A stretch of 64,000 nt of DNA from Tolypothrix bouteillei VB521301 (GTDB lineage: Bacteria > Cyanobacteriota > Cyanobacteriia > Cyanobacteriales > Nostocaceae): NCBI RefSeq assembly GCF_000760695.4, contig NZ_JHEG04000001.1, forward strand, positions 7,278,478 through 7,342,477. The letters are read 5' to 3'. This document shows, one piece after another, positions 1 to 8,716 of this stretch (position 1 is its first letter; every line of letters begins with the position of its first letter). The position numbers and the translations under genes were made by a program. The notes under the pieces are model-generated. The model saw only the letters and a list, made by a program, of their open reading frames with translations. It did not search any database and was not told where the DNA came from.

Positions 1-540
1 TCGAAATTCATTTAGTAAGTCAACGATGGACTGTTTGATTTGAAAACAACGCTCCCCTTCATAAATCCCGAAGACAACATTGAGAATAACTTCTAGGGAG
101 ATTTCTTGCATAAGAGCCCGTGCAACGAAAACCTGACCGGGAAGCAATTTGCACATTGCTTTCTCAGTGAGTTCGCAAATGCGTTTTCCATAAGAGAACA
201 TCCGATCGCCATGAAAAGGTGGCATCAAAAGTTTGCGTTCTTTCCGATGGCGATCGCCTTCGAGCACAAATATGGAGCGATCTCCTACTACGGGTTGCAA
301 AAGCCTGTTAGGAGGAGCGATAAATTGATTGTTATGACCCGAAAAAATCTGCTGAAGTGCTTGGGGGTCGCTCACGAATAACAAACACGAGTCGTTCCCA
401 ATCACTGGTGCATTGAAAATATCACCATAGTGCTGTTTCGCAGCATCCATGTAACCCAGGGGGTTGGTAATCCACTGAATTTTCTGCAGCCACTGAGGGG
501 CTTGAGATCCTTTGGGGAGTTTTCCTTGCGCTTGGGTCAT
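1..540 (-). CDS. Cytochrome P450 (CYP110-like), 5' part only
   Basis: Reading on the minus strand from ATG at 540, 180 codons stay open to the window edge, so the C-terminal part with the heme-cysteine loop lies outside. The start reads MTQAQGKLPKGSQAP. The stretch LEGDRHRKERKLLMPPFHG is the helix-C region of P450s, where the W/H-R pair contacts heme propionates, and it is typical of cyanobacterial CYP110 enzymes, which oxidise fatty acids or terpenes. The upstream region (541-735) holds AT-rich sequence and a C-rich low-complexity run. Substrate cannot be told. Family assignment is firm, subfamily is from recall. Confidence 0.85.
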   Translation of the reverse strand, partial: MTQAQGKLPKGSQAPQWLQKIQWITNPLGYMDAAKQHYGDIFNAPVIGNDSCLLFVSDPQALQQIFSGHNNQFIAPPNRLLQPVVGDRSIFVLEGDRHRKERKLLMPPFHGDRMFSYGKRICELTEKAMCKLLPGQVFVARALMQEISLEVILNVVFGIYEGERCFQIKQSIVDLLNEFR

Positions 541-735
541 TTTATTATGTAAAGTTGGCTCTTCAAAAGAATACTGCTTAGATTATCATTATCTGTAAAA
601 AACAGTTAAGCTGCCCTTGCATATAACTTGTATATTCTAAGATTTTGGCAAAACTGAGTAAAACCCTCCCCCTCTCTCCCACTCCCCCCTTCTTCCCCTC
701 AGCCAGCATGAGAAACTTAAATGCCTCACTGCTTA

Positions 736-1509
736 TCAGGCTGATTTGAAGAAACGAATAATCTCGCGCACGTGGTCTAAAAATTGCCCATCAGTCGAAA
801 GCTGTGCTATTGCTTGTCGTGCTTCTCTTGCCAAACGTTCGTGTTCTGTCTGATTGGTAGCACGTAACTCTTCAATATTAGCAGCAAGACGGGCTAAGTC
901 TTTGCGAGTTTCGTCTGTGTAAACTTGCTGATTCGCAGCTAGGGAGTAGGGTTGTTCTGGATTCAGTTGTTCTTCTAGGCGCTTGACAGTATCTTCAAGA
1001 GTACGGAAACGAGAACGGAGTTCCACTATATCTTCACGCGGATACGTCCATTCTTGGCGAATCATTGTCAACCTTGCATAGAGATACTCGTAAGCGCTGA
1101 CAGCCGGACGCAACCCAGTCAATAACAAAGCAGCACCAGAACCGATGTAACCGACTGCACTAATACCAGCTGCAGCAAGAACATAAAGAGCGATCGCTGA
1201 AATTAAGTGTAACGCAATGGCAACCAAAAGCGATCGCTTAGCCAAAACCCTGACATAATCTAACTGTTTTTCATCCACTGGAATACCTTTTTCAGTAGAT
1301 TGTGCAGCTTCCGCCAAAACTTCTTTTGCTTGAAAATGCACGTTCCAAGGTACAGTGACGATCGCGAGCAACCACCAAAAACTTGCACCACCAATAACCC
1401 AATCCAGGAAATTTCCAGTCGGTACGTGAAACCATTGCAGCAAGCTAAAAACCAGCAATACGAAAACCAAAACACCAATACTGGAACTGATAAAAAAGGT
1501 GAAATACAT
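736..1509 (-). CDS. Membrane protein with C-terminal coiled coil, unknown function
   Basis: 257 residues. About four hydrophobic segments lie at residues 5-25, 35-60, 90-115 and 118-135. A charged, helix-rich region follows (about 160-240) with heptad-like spacing, for example RFRTLEDTVKRLEEQL. The layout suggests an inner-membrane anchor with a cytoplasmic coiled coil. No catalytic motif is visible and I do not recognise a named family. It stands alone, about 165 bp upstream (in its own transcription sense) of nothing on the same strand. Its reality is supported by length, composition and the membrane/coil pattern. Confidence 0.75.
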   Translation of the reverse strand: MYFTFFISSSIGVLVFVLLVFSLLQWFHVPTGNFLDWVIGGASFWWLLAIVTVPWNVHFQAKEVLAEAAQSTEKGIPVDEKQLDYVRVLAKRSLLVAIALHLISAIALYVLAAAGISAVGYIGSGAALLLTGLRPAVSAYEYLYARLTMIRQEWTYPREDIVELRSRFRTLEDTVKRLEEQLNPEQPYSLAANQQVYTDETRKDLARLAANIEELRATNQTEHERLAREARQAIAQLSTDGQFLDHVREIIRFFKSA

Positions 1510-1675
1510 TTTGCTATATCTCCGAGCGCGGTATCACCTCTATCTTTGACGTGAATTGGACGTAAAGCAGAAATGCTTGTGATGGTTTTTCAACTGAATC
1601 CTGCGATCGGTAGATCCTCACTATGAAAACGATCCAGAACGTTGTGTTCTTGGTGACTCCGTTTCCCACTAACAA

Positions 1676-2071
1676 CTAACGAACCAAATAACTCCGCCAA
1701 GAACCTTTAACCCCACTTTCAGGAAGCAGTAAACGCCAAGTTTTACCTTCTTTCTGAAGTTGTAGGTAAAGTTCAAAGGGTTTTTGAGATTGCTTTATTT
1801 GCCGTTTTTGTAACTTGAACGTAAGTTCGTAGGTTCCTCGAACGCGGTAAGTCAGTAAGTTTTGAATCGTTAGGGGTTGTTCTTGAGTAATTGACAGTCG
1901 GTTAATTTCAAATCCTTGAAAATTTAAATCAAGTTGTTGGTTGAGTCTTTGCTGAGTTTGCTCTACCTCAAGCGTAAGTGCTTTTTGAACCAATTGGGAG
2001 GTTGGTGCAAGTACACTCGTCGTACACGCACTCAGAAATCCCAACAGGATTAGGCTGACAATAAACCTCAT
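1676..2071 (-). CDS. Small putative lipoprotein
   Basis: 131 residues with a short hydrophobic N-terminus ending in the lipobox LSAC at about residues 13-16, so it is probably exported, lipidated on Cys16 and held in a membrane. The rest is basic and strand-rich (for example LTYRVRGTYELTFKLQK), which fits a small beta-sandwich or DUF1439-like fold, but that is only an impression. No catalytic residues are apparent. A role in the envelope is inferred from the signal alone. Confidence 0.7.
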   Translation of the reverse strand: MRFIVSLILLGFLSACTTSVLAPTSQLVQKALTLEVEQTQQRLNQQLDLNFQGFEINRLSITQEQPLTIQNLLTYRVRGTYELTFKLQKRQIKQSQKPFELYLQLQKEGKTWRLLLPESGVKGSWRSYLVR

Positions 2072-2689
2072 TTTTACTCAGACTCCTGTGTGTTCTTGTT
2101 TGTCTGTCAAGTTTGATTGTTCCGCTTTGACTGAATTAATAAAAAACTTTATCGAACTCACGTTAATAAACAGCATAGGACAAAACTGCTCTCTTGTTGA
2201 AGTGTAAAAATTTTGACGCTCTCATAATAAAGTATTTAAACTTTCATGTATCTAAATAAATAAATTTTTGATAAATCTAAAGATTTATTACCTGTAGTAA
2301 AGATAAACTATGAGGGTACGCAAATACTGAAAAATTGTGTATTCCCCGTCAATTAACAAAAAATACGTAAAACAAGGTGTTTTTCAAGCTTTACAAAAAC
2401 TGATTTATACAAAATCCTTGAGGCTATTTATTTGACGGGCACAGACAGAGAACTCCGTATTGCCTCTCAGTAATCTTATTGACTCAAGTAACAAATCTTC
2501 AAGAAAAAAATATCCGGAGAACAAGCCTTAAAGCTGAATATTTGAATACTGTAGGACATTAACCCTGAATCACCCGTTTTATAAAATCACTATAAAATTT
2601 GATAAAAATATAACATTTCAGACAAAAAAATGCGTAAAATCCCTAGTAAGGGCTGAAATAATATTGTTTCATAATTTACCAATAAAACA
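2072..2689. other. AT-rich intergenic region, no gene seen
   Basis: This 618-bp stretch between a divergent gene pair is strongly A+T rich, with many stop codons in all frames. It probably holds the promoters of the lipoprotein and dioxygenase genes. I see no convincing RNA gene, repeat or terminator. Confidence 0.5.
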
Positions 2690-3577
2690 ATGACTATTGC
2701 TACGCAAGTACGTAATCGACTGTTCAGAAACCTCTATGAAATATCGTTTGTAAAAAATAGTGCTGATTTAGAATATCAGATTTTTGTAAAAAATCATACC
2801 AAATGTTTACCTGCTTTATCTGATACCGACCGAGAAATAGTAGAGACTCTGAATACAGAGGGAGTTGTCATTACATCATTAGAGGCACTCTCACTTCCTT
2901 CAAGCCCACAAATGTTTGAGGCGGCAAAAAACTTGATGCCAAAGATACCAACAATAACCTCTGGAGAAAAAAATGAGTACGTTGTTCATGCCACTTCCAA
3001 ACAAATAATGGCATCTCCAGAAATCTTTCTTTGGGGGCTAGAACAGCGTTTACTAAATATTGTTGAGAATTATCTTGGTTTGCCAGTAGCCTATCACGGT
3101 GCATATTTTCGTAGAGATATAGCCAACATCGTTGAGAAGAAATCAAGGTTGTGGCACATGGACACAGAAGATCGAAAACTGCTCAAAATCATTGTTTATC
3201 TGAATGATATTAATGAGGATAACGGTCCTTTTCAATATATTCCCCAGTCTTTAACTCCAGAAGCCACCCGCGCTCTTAAGTACAAGCATGGCTATATCAG
3301 ACACACAACCATGAGTCGAGCCATCTCCCCCTTAAATCACAAATCTTGCACTGGGTTAGCAGGAACAGTCGTTTTTGCCGGCACTGCAAGCGTTTTCCAT
3401 CGCGGGAAGGTACCTGTAGCTTCAGATAGATTTGCCATATTTTACGACTATACTTCCAGGCAGCCAAGGTTCCCATTTTATTGCAAGTCTTCTTTACCAG
3501 ACGAAGATTTGCTTCTTCTTTCTAAAAAGTTTTCCGAACAACAGCAGCAGTGCGTTTTTTGGCGGGGTAGCGTGTAA
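2690..3577 (+). CDS. Phytanoyl-CoA dioxygenase (PhyH) family protein
   Basis: 295 residues. It carries the Fe(II)/2-oxoglutarate oxygenase facial triad: HMD at about residue 156 (in LWHMDTEDRK) and a distal His in VFHRGKVP, followed by an Arg likely to bind 2-oxoglutarate. YLNDINEDNGPFQYIP is the characteristic PhyH strand with the NG turn. Members hydroxylate lipids, amino acids or secondary metabolites; this substrate is unknown. The gene meets the DMT exporter tail to tail with only 3 bp between them, and no biosynthetic partner genes are adjacent. Family assignment is good, function is open. Confidence 0.8.
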   Translation: MTIATQVRNRLFRNLYEISFVKNSADLEYQIFVKNHTKCLPALSDTDREIVETLNTEGVVITSLEALSLPSSPQMFEAAKNLMPKIPTITSGEKNEYVVHATSKQIMASPEIFLWGLEQRLLNIVENYLGLPVAYHGAYFRRDIANIVEKKSRLWHMDTEDRKLLKIIVYLNDINEDNGPFQYIPQSLTPEATRALKYKHGYIRHTTMSRAISPLNHKSCTGLAGTVVFAGTASVFHRGKVPVASDRFAIFYDYTSRQPRFPFYCKSSLPDEDLLLLSKKFSEQQQQCVFWRGSV

Positions 3578-3580
3578 AGT

Positions 3581-4561
3581 TTACTTGAGGTAAAACAGCC
3601 ATCCAACACCAACGATCGCAACTACAGCACCTGCAATAGCTCTCAAGCTGACTCGCTCTCCCATAAATTTGGCAAGAGGAATCACAAATAGCGGGCTAGT
3701 CTGCATTAGAGTGGTCGCAATTCCGGCTGCTGTAAATTTGACAGCAGTCTGTTGCAACCAAATTCCTAAAAAAGTACCGCAGAAGGAAGCAAAGATCGCT
3801 GTCATTACAAATTGTCTTGAGTGTAATGTTTTTCCCTTATAGTTACCTTGCCTATTTCGTAAGGTAAACCAGATCAGGAGAACTAACTCGGCAGCACTTA
3901 AACGCAGTAAAGCTGCCCATAATGGGTTTATACTGCGATCGATAAATGCTGCTCGTGAAAGCACCATTCCTGTAGCGTTTGTTATGACTGCTAGCAAACT
4001 AAAGCCGATTCCTTTCCAAAAAGGAGATGCAAACAAAGGTGCTGCTACATTCCCTGTCTCTTTAGTTTCGCGTGTCCGTGTCCCTTCATCGGGAGTGCGT
4101 TCTGTTATCACCCAAGCAACTCCCAGAACAGTTAGCAGAATTCCGCACCAAGCGCTCAAATTTATTTTTTCTTGTAAAAAAATTAGAGCGAGTATGGCTG
4201 CAATTGGTGGAGCAAGGGTTCCTATAACTAGAACGCGACGCGCTCCTAAGTAATTTATGGCTGCTAAAAAGGCTGTATCTCCCAAGCTAATACCCACAAT
4301 GCCGCTTGTTAAGAGCAAACACAACGGCAAAACAGTTATATTAGGCAACCATTCTCCAGTTATTGGGATGCTTAGTAAGAGAAATGCGATCGCGATAATC
4401 CCTTTAAGCAGATTCAGTTGTAACGGCGGGATGCGCTCTCCCAATCGACCGTAAATCGTTGATGCTACAGCCCACAGACACGCAGCAGACAAAGCCGCTA
4501 TTTCGCCCTTAAAATCTGTCCCTGAAAATATTAAAAAAATATTAAAATTATTATCTATCAC
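3581..4561 (-). CDS. EamA/DMT-superfamily transporter
   Basis: 326 residues with about ten hydrophobic segments in two EamA halves, the second starting near GIGFSLLAVITNATG. Motifs such as GEIAALSAACLWA and GTFLGIWLQQTAVKF are typical of 10-TM drug/metabolite exporters of the plasma membrane. The start is a GTG at 4561, and the first 17 residues are unlike those of relatives, so the true start is uncertain. A charged loop (TPDEGTRTRETKETG) links the halves. The upstream region contains three CIRCE-like elements and could place this gene under heat-shock-type control. Confidence 0.85.
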   Translation of the reverse strand: MIDNNFNIFLIFSGTDFKGEIAALSAACLWAVASTIYGRLGERIPPLQLNLLKGIIAIAFLLLSIPITGEWLPNITVLPLCLLLTSGIVGISLGDTAFLAAINYLGARRVLVIGTLAPPIAAILALIFLQEKINLSAWCGILLTVLGVAWVITERTPDEGTRTRETKETGNVAAPLFASPFWKGIGFSLLAVITNATGMVLSRAAFIDRSINPLWAALLRLSAAELVLLIWFTLRNRQGNYKGKTLHSRQFVMTAIFASFCGTFLGIWLQQTAVKFTAAGIATTLMQTSPLFVIPLAKFMGERVSLRAIAGAVVAIVGVGWLFYLK

Positions 4562-4613
4562 TTTTCAAGCCAGATAAATCTTTAATAATTTAAGATAAAC
4601 ACCCTTATAAACA

Positions 4614-4640
4614 TTAGCACTCAATGTACGAAACTGCTAA
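4614..4640. promoter_or_regulatory. CIRCE-like element 1
   Basis: The left arm is a perfect TTAGCACTC, followed by 9 nt and the right arm AACTGCTAA, which matches GAGTGCTAA at 7 of 9 positions. Total length is 27 bp, exactly that of the HrcA operator CIRCE. It lies between the divergent DMT transporter and the small gene at 4841. HrcA binding is inferred from the match only. Confidence 0.5.
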
Positions 4641-4658
4641 ATTTTTTCCAGACAAACT

Positions 4659-4685
4659 TTAGCACTCTAAGAGCTTTAATGCTAA
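4659..4685. promoter_or_regulatory. CIRCE-like element 2
   Basis: Perfect TTAGCACTC, 9-nt spacer, right arm TAATGCTAA (7 of 9 matches to the CIRCE right arm). It starts exactly 45 bp after element 1. Confidence 0.5.
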
Positions 4686-4703
4686 TTTTCAAGGGTCTGG
4701 AAA

Positions 4704-4730
4704 TTAGCACTCACAAGGCTTTAGTGCCAA
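4704..4730. promoter_or_regulatory. CIRCE-like element 3
   Basis: Perfect TTAGCACTC, 9-nt spacer, right arm TAGTGCCAA (7 of 9 matches). It starts exactly 45 bp after element 2. It is the closest of the three to the start of the + strand gene (111 bp). Confidence 0.5.
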
Positions 4731-4840
4731 TCTTCTTAGTAATTTACTAACTTCTTTCAGAAGACAAACAATTGTTTTTGAGTACAACATTTTTAAAACT
4801 TAAGACTGCATAAAAACATTCACAAATTGGGAGGATGAGA

Positions 4841-5188
4841 ATGAAATACGCATTTGATATTGTAGGCGTGTCTTCAGTTGTGGATTTTTTCACGCACCAA
4901 CAACAGATCTGGCAAAAATCTCAGGAATTAGCTTTGGAATATGTTAGCAGCCACAAATGCACACTTGATGCGCTTATTCAATCCGTAGAACCCGTACCTC
5001 CCAAATGGGGTTGGGAGAAAGATGAGGTTATAAACAGTGTGATTAATTTTTGGCTGGATCGGTCCGAGAGTATTTGGTATTGGAACTCGCGTTTAATAGA
5101 TGCTGGAAGTGATAATTTACTGGTTGCAAGAATTGCAGACATTAAGGCTTTACAAGCCGAGTTTGACTCTCTCCTAAAAGATGGATAA
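4841..5188 (+). CDS. Small protein of unknown function
   Basis: 115 residues from the ATG at 4841, chosen because GGGAGG (4829-4834) sits 6 nt upstream; an in-frame ATG at 4835 overlaps that signal. The protein is soluble, rich in Trp and acidic residues (PPKWGWEKDEVINSVINFW) and mostly helical in appearance. I do not recognise it. Three CIRCE-like elements lie 110-230 bp upstream, so it may be stress induced; that is inference. Confidence 0.6.
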   Translation: MKYAFDIVGVSSVVDFFTHQQQIWQKSQELALEYVSSHKCTLDALIQSVEPVPPKWGWEKDEVINSVINFWLDRSESIWYWNSRLIDAGSDNLLVARIADIKALQAEFDSLLKDG

Positions 5189-5512
5189 GGTAACCCTCCC
5201 CGACTATCGCAGTACGGGGATTTGTCCTCCTCCAATGACATCGACCAAAACCACCAGGGCAAACACATCTAAAATTAACAAAACTAAATGGACAAAAAAC
5301 TTAGTTTGTGTACTTGACGCATAAGGTTTTTCGTTAATTTTATTTTTTTTCCTTAGACGTAAGGTAAAAATTATCATGGCTTTAATTCTCAATAAATAGG
5401 TTTTAGTGCGAAAAATTAGGTGTTTATTGAGAATGTGCTATTTTTATTGACAAGGTGCGTTTGTCCTGCCAAAACCATAAAAAAAATATTAGCAACTAAA
5501 GTATTCTTGAAT
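5189..5512. other. Intergenic region, no firm gene
   Basis: A short inverted repeat (CCCCG...CGGGG, about 5197-5218) follows the stop of the small gene and may end its transcript, although no T-run follows. The rest is AT-rich. A 62-codon hydrophobic reading frame on the minus strand (5204-5392) lacks a Shine-Dalgarno site and overlaps the hairpin, so I do not call it. Confidence 0.4.
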
Positions 5513-6184
5513 ATGAAACTTGAATATCTTCAATTGGATATTTTGGAAGAAGAAGCAAAAACGCTTTCTCCTTATCATAAAATTGCATTTGCTGCTTCGA
5601 TTTGTGAAAGATTGTTGCCCAATTATTATATCTTTGCTAGAGAATCTGACTGGAATACTTCATCATTGCTGAGAAATGCTTTAGATGAAGTATGGCTTCT
5701 TCTTGAAAGCAAATACATTTATGAAGTTAAGTTGCGTCAGTTGATAATTGATTGCGAACAGGCGATTCCCCACGACCACGATAATAATTTTTCTGAATAT
5801 GTTTCTGAAGCTCGGTATGCAGCAGCATCGGTCTGCTATGCTTTAGAACTTTGTTTAGAAGGGAATTCAAAGCTTGTCAGAATGGTAGCTGACTGTGCTT
5901 ATGAGACTCTTTGGATATATTTGAATTGGCAAGGAGAATATTTAGATGATAATTGGGAAAATGAAGCTTCTCAAGAACAAAAAAAACAAGGAAAGTGGGA
6001 AGAAAAATCTTTGGAAGAGCAAGAAAAAATTATCATTAACCACCCTTTTACGGTAAGAGAAATGACAAAAGAAAATGAGGACTTGCAGCGCCTCAAAGAA
6101 ACGCCTATCTTGACCGAAGAATTTCTGCAATGGCTGCGAATTTCTTCTAACAACGACGGAAAAAGTCTTATAGATTTATCTTGA
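5513..6184 (+). CDS. DUF416 (YjaG-type) family protein
   Basis: 223 residues from ATG 5513. The upstream codons back to 5420 are not like the family, so this inner start is preferred. LSPYHKIAFAASICERLLPN matches the DUF416 signature, as in E. coli YjaG, where a helix carries C-E-R-x-x-P-N-Y. The fold is all-helical and cytosolic with no known activity. The C-terminus is charged (SQEQKKQGKWEEK) and longer than in YjaG. It precedes the truncated glycosylase gene in the same direction, 18 bp apart. Confidence 0.75.
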   Translation: MKLEYLQLDILEEEAKTLSPYHKIAFAASICERLLPNYYIFARESDWNTSSLLRNALDEVWLLLESKYIYEVKLRQLIIDCEQAIPHDHDNNFSEYVSEARYAAASVCYALELCLEGNSKLVRMVADCAYETLWIYLNWQGEYLDDNWENEASQEQKKQGKWEEKSLEEQEKIIINHPFTVREMTKENEDLQRLKETPILTEEFLQWLRISSNNDGKSLIDLS

Positions 6185-6202
6185 GAGCCAATTAGCAACA
6201 AC

Positions 6203-6451
6203 ATGAAAAGTCAAATTATCCAGACAGAAGAGAAGATGGCAGAAAGATTCACTCCAGAAAAAATTCATTGGTTTCGCCAACAAATGTTTAGCTGGGGAAA
6301 CCAAAACAGGCGAGACTTTCCCTGGCGAAAAACATCAGATCCCTATGCTATTCTCGTGGCAGAATTTTTATTACAAAAAAACGATGTAGAGACAGTAGTT
6401 CCCATATATGAATCTTTTCTGTTTCGCTATCCTACTCTTATACCAATTTAA
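6203..6451 (+). pseudogene. HhH-GPD DNA glycosylase (MutY-like), N-terminal fragment
   Basis: 82 residues that match only the N-terminal helices of MutY/HhH-GPD glycosylases: RDFPWRKTSDPYAILVAEFL followed by LLQKNDVETVVPIYESFL. The helix-hairpin-helix, catalytic Asp and 4Fe4S cluster regions are absent (relatives exceed 210 residues). The stop codon is supplied by the left end of the palindromic element at 6440-6554, and no glycosylase sequence resumes after that element, so the 3' part was lost. Probably inactive. Confidence 0.75.
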
Positions 6452-6554
6452 TATAAAGCTGCATACAATTAGCCTGCGAAGGCAGGCTTTGTTTGTATAG
6501 CCCCACTCTTCTAGAGTGAGGGCAATAATGTGCAACTTCACATAGAATTGGTAT
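6440..6554. repeat. Small palindromic MITE-like element
   Basis: About 115 bp bounded by the inverted repeats ATACCAATT (6440-6448) and AATTGGTAT (6546-6554), with a TTA direct duplication next to the TACCAATT ends. Inside are two hairpins: AGCCTGC/GCAGGCT (6471-6487) and CACTC/GAGTG (6504-6518). A related copy with compensatory base changes lies at 12283-12336. It carries no gene and ends the glycosylase reading frame. Confidence 0.65.
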
Positions 6555-6612
6555 TAGATGTATTATTCCCCGACGCAGCCATCGGCTCGAAGCTAGGAAT
6601 CACGGTCAATTG

Positions 6613-8586
6613 TTAGATATTAACTAGATGAGCAATAGCAGTAGCCAAGATATTAGGTTCAATCGGCTTAGATAAATGAAGCGTAAAGCCAGTTCCAAGT
6701 AATTGTTTTCGAGCCGCCTCACCGGAAAATCCAGTAAGAGCGATCGCGGGTATTTTACCACCTCGTTCGGGTGGTAAAGATCTGATTTCCTTGATGAGAG
6801 TATAGCCATCCATACCGGGCAATCCGATATCGCTAACTAGCAAATGTGGCGGTTGTTCGATCAACGATACCAGTGCCTCATGTGCAGAAGCAACAGCACG
6901 GACAGAAGCACCATAACTTTCTAACAGAACTACTAAAAAATCTCTATTTTCTTGTTCATCATCCACAACCAGCACGCGAACTCCGCTTAAATCCAAGACA
7001 TCATTATTTTGAGTACTTTCTGACTGCGTTAAAGAGGAAGAATGTATTAATGGCAGCCTCACGGTAAAAGTAGCTCCCTTACCATCACCAAGGCTTTCTG
7101 CTTGAACGGTTCCACCATGTAGTTCAACTAAGTGACGAACGATAGGGAGACCCAAACCCAAGCCGCCAAACTTCCTTGAGTAACTGCTATCTTGCTGGCG
7201 AAAATAATCAAATATATAAGGTAAAAAATCTTGTTTAATACCTTTGCCCGTATCGCTTACTTGAATTTGAGCATATACATCAATCTTTTCTAAACGAATT
7301 GTGACGCGTCCTGTAGATGGTGTAAATTTAACAGCATTAGAAAGTAAGTTCCAAATCACTTGTCGCAAACGCTTGGGATCGCCAAATACCAAACCTACAT
7401 TGCGATCGAGTATAGTGACTAGTTCAATTGATTTAGCTCGAGCGGCTAGACGGACGCTTTCAATGGCAGATGCAATAGTGGTTGTCAAATCGACAGCAAC
7501 CGGATTTAAGGTTAATTTACCGCTCAAAATTTTAGAAACACTCAGCAAGTCATTCACAAGTTGTATCTGCAAGCGAGCGTTACGTTCAATCGTTGCTAAA
7601 GCCTCAGTGGTTTTAAGAGGATCTAGCTTACCACTTTGTAAAAGTTTTACCCAGCCTAATATAGGGTTCAGTGGTGTTCGCAGTTCGTGAGAAAGCACGG
7701 AGAGAAACTCATCTTTGATACGGTTGGCTGCTTGAGCTTGTTCCAAAAGTTTAGTCCGCTCTTCCTCCGCCCGTTTGCGTTCGGTAATATCTCTTAAAGA
7801 CACAAGATATGCTATCTTTCCATACCACTCAATTTCTACCACACGCATTTGAGCAATTTTGTCCGAGCAAGAGTTTGCTACACTATTTTCTTTATTGCAA
7901 CCACAAATATCAACTTCTGTATTGTCACCACATACAACAGGAAAACCAAACAATTCACCTAATAGTTCCTCCTGTTTGCAACCAAAGAGATCCAAAGCCG
8001 CAGGGTTAATAAACCGTACAATACCTTGCTTGTCAACAACTATAATCCCATCAGCGTTCTTTGCTATCAGTGTTTGCAGCTGTGCTTCAATTCTTTGCGC
8101 TGCTGCTTCTATTTGCTGAATGTGCTCTTTTTGCTGTCTGAGTTCTGTTGTTTGTTTTTGCAGTTCTTGCTCTAAATCAATTTTTGGCGATTTACTCTTT
8201 ATCGATTGTATTTTTTTAGCAATTATTTGTTCTATAATTTGGGGAAGTTGCGCCAATTCCTCTTGTAACAGGTAGTCTGTAGCTCCTCTTTTCATGCATT
8301 TTACAGCCATAGAGACGCTATTTGTACTGTTAACAATGATAAAAGGAACATTCTGTTTTTGTGCTTGTGCCAAACGCAATGCCTCTAAAGCCTCCATGTC
8401 TTTTAGGCAATCTTCAACCACAATAACGTCCCATTCTAAATGTAAATGAGAAATATAATCTGCTTTTGTTGAGATACAAGTATACTTATAATTCTTGGCC
8501 AAGTTACCCTGACTTAACAAAGCTGGGATATTCTTTGTTTTTTCAGGCGAGACCAATAGAAGCAATATATTACATTTAGCATCCAC
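6613..8586 (-). CDS. Hybrid histidine kinase: REC-like, PAS, HisKA, HATPase, REC
   Basis: 657 residues, no membrane segment, so cytosolic. An N-terminal receiver-like domain (about 1-120, VVEDCLKD at the Asp position) is followed by a coiled coil, a PAS domain (about 170-268), the H-box SHELRTPLNPILGW with His300, an HATPase with N and G boxes (GGLGLGLPIVRHLVELHG) and a C-terminal receiver (LLVSDIGLPGMDGYTL, phospho-Asp present). The PAS domain carries a cysteine cluster (C219, C228, C230, C240) that could bind metal or sense redox. It lies 130 bp downstream of a KaiB-like gene in the same direction. Confidence 0.9.
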   Translation of the reverse strand: MDAKCNILLLLVSPEKTKNIPALLSQGNLAKNYKYTCISTKADYISHLHLEWDVIVVEDCLKDMEALEALRLAQAQKQNVPFIIVNSTNSVSMAVKCMKRGATDYLLQEELAQLPQIIEQIIAKKIQSIKSKSPKIDLEQELQKQTTELRQQKEHIQQIEAAAQRIEAQLQTLIAKNADGIIVVDKQGIVRFINPAALDLFGCKQEELLGELFGFPVVCGDNTEVDICGCNKENSVANSCSDKIAQMRVVEIEWYGKIAYLVSLRDITERKRAEEERTKLLEQAQAANRIKDEFLSVLSHELRTPLNPILGWVKLLQSGKLDPLKTTEALATIERNARLQIQLVNDLLSVSKILSGKLTLNPVAVDLTTTIASAIESVRLAARAKSIELVTILDRNVGLVFGDPKRLRQVIWNLLSNAVKFTPSTGRVTIRLEKIDVYAQIQVSDTGKGIKQDFLPYIFDYFRQQDSSYSRKFGGLGLGLPIVRHLVELHGGTVQAESLGDGKGATFTVRLPLIHSSSLTQSESTQNNDVLDLSGVRVLVVDDEQENRDFLVVLLESYGASVRAVASAHEALVSLIEQPPHLLVSDIGLPGMDGYTLIKEIRSLPPERGGKIPAIALTGFSGEAARKQLLGTGFTLHLSKPIEPNILATAIAHLVNI

Positions 8587-8680
8587 TTTTTTAGGTTAAC
8601 TTTGGTAAGTTGTTTATTATAAGTAAATCATAATCACTTTTTGAGTCGAGAGCATCTTACCCAAAGACTTATGTTTGTAA

Positions 8681-8698
8681 CTCTTCCTATAGGAAGAG
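8681..8698. promoter_or_regulatory. Perfect 18-bp palindrome between kaiB-like gene and kinase
   Basis: CTCTTCCTATAGGAAGAG is a perfect dyad located after the stop of the KaiB-like gene and about 95 bp before the kinase start (both minus strand). It could be an operator or, as RNA, a small processing or attenuation hairpin. No T-run follows. Confidence 0.4.
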
Positions 8699-8716
8699 AA
8701 GAACTCCTACTAAATT

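Noticed and set aside
106..381. A 91-codon plus-strand reading frame
   Set aside because: It lies antisense within the P450 gene, whose frame shows clear family motifs; the plus-strand product resembles nothing.
1..4561. A biosynthetic gene cluster (P450 plus PhyH dioxygenase plus exporter)
   Set aside because: The genes are on different strands, separated by unrelated envelope genes, and no synthase or other tailoring gene is present.
5204..5392. A 62-codon hydrophobic minus-strand frame
   Set aside because: No ribosome binding site, overlaps a hairpin after the preceding gene, and the hydrophobic run could arise by chance in AT-rich DNA.
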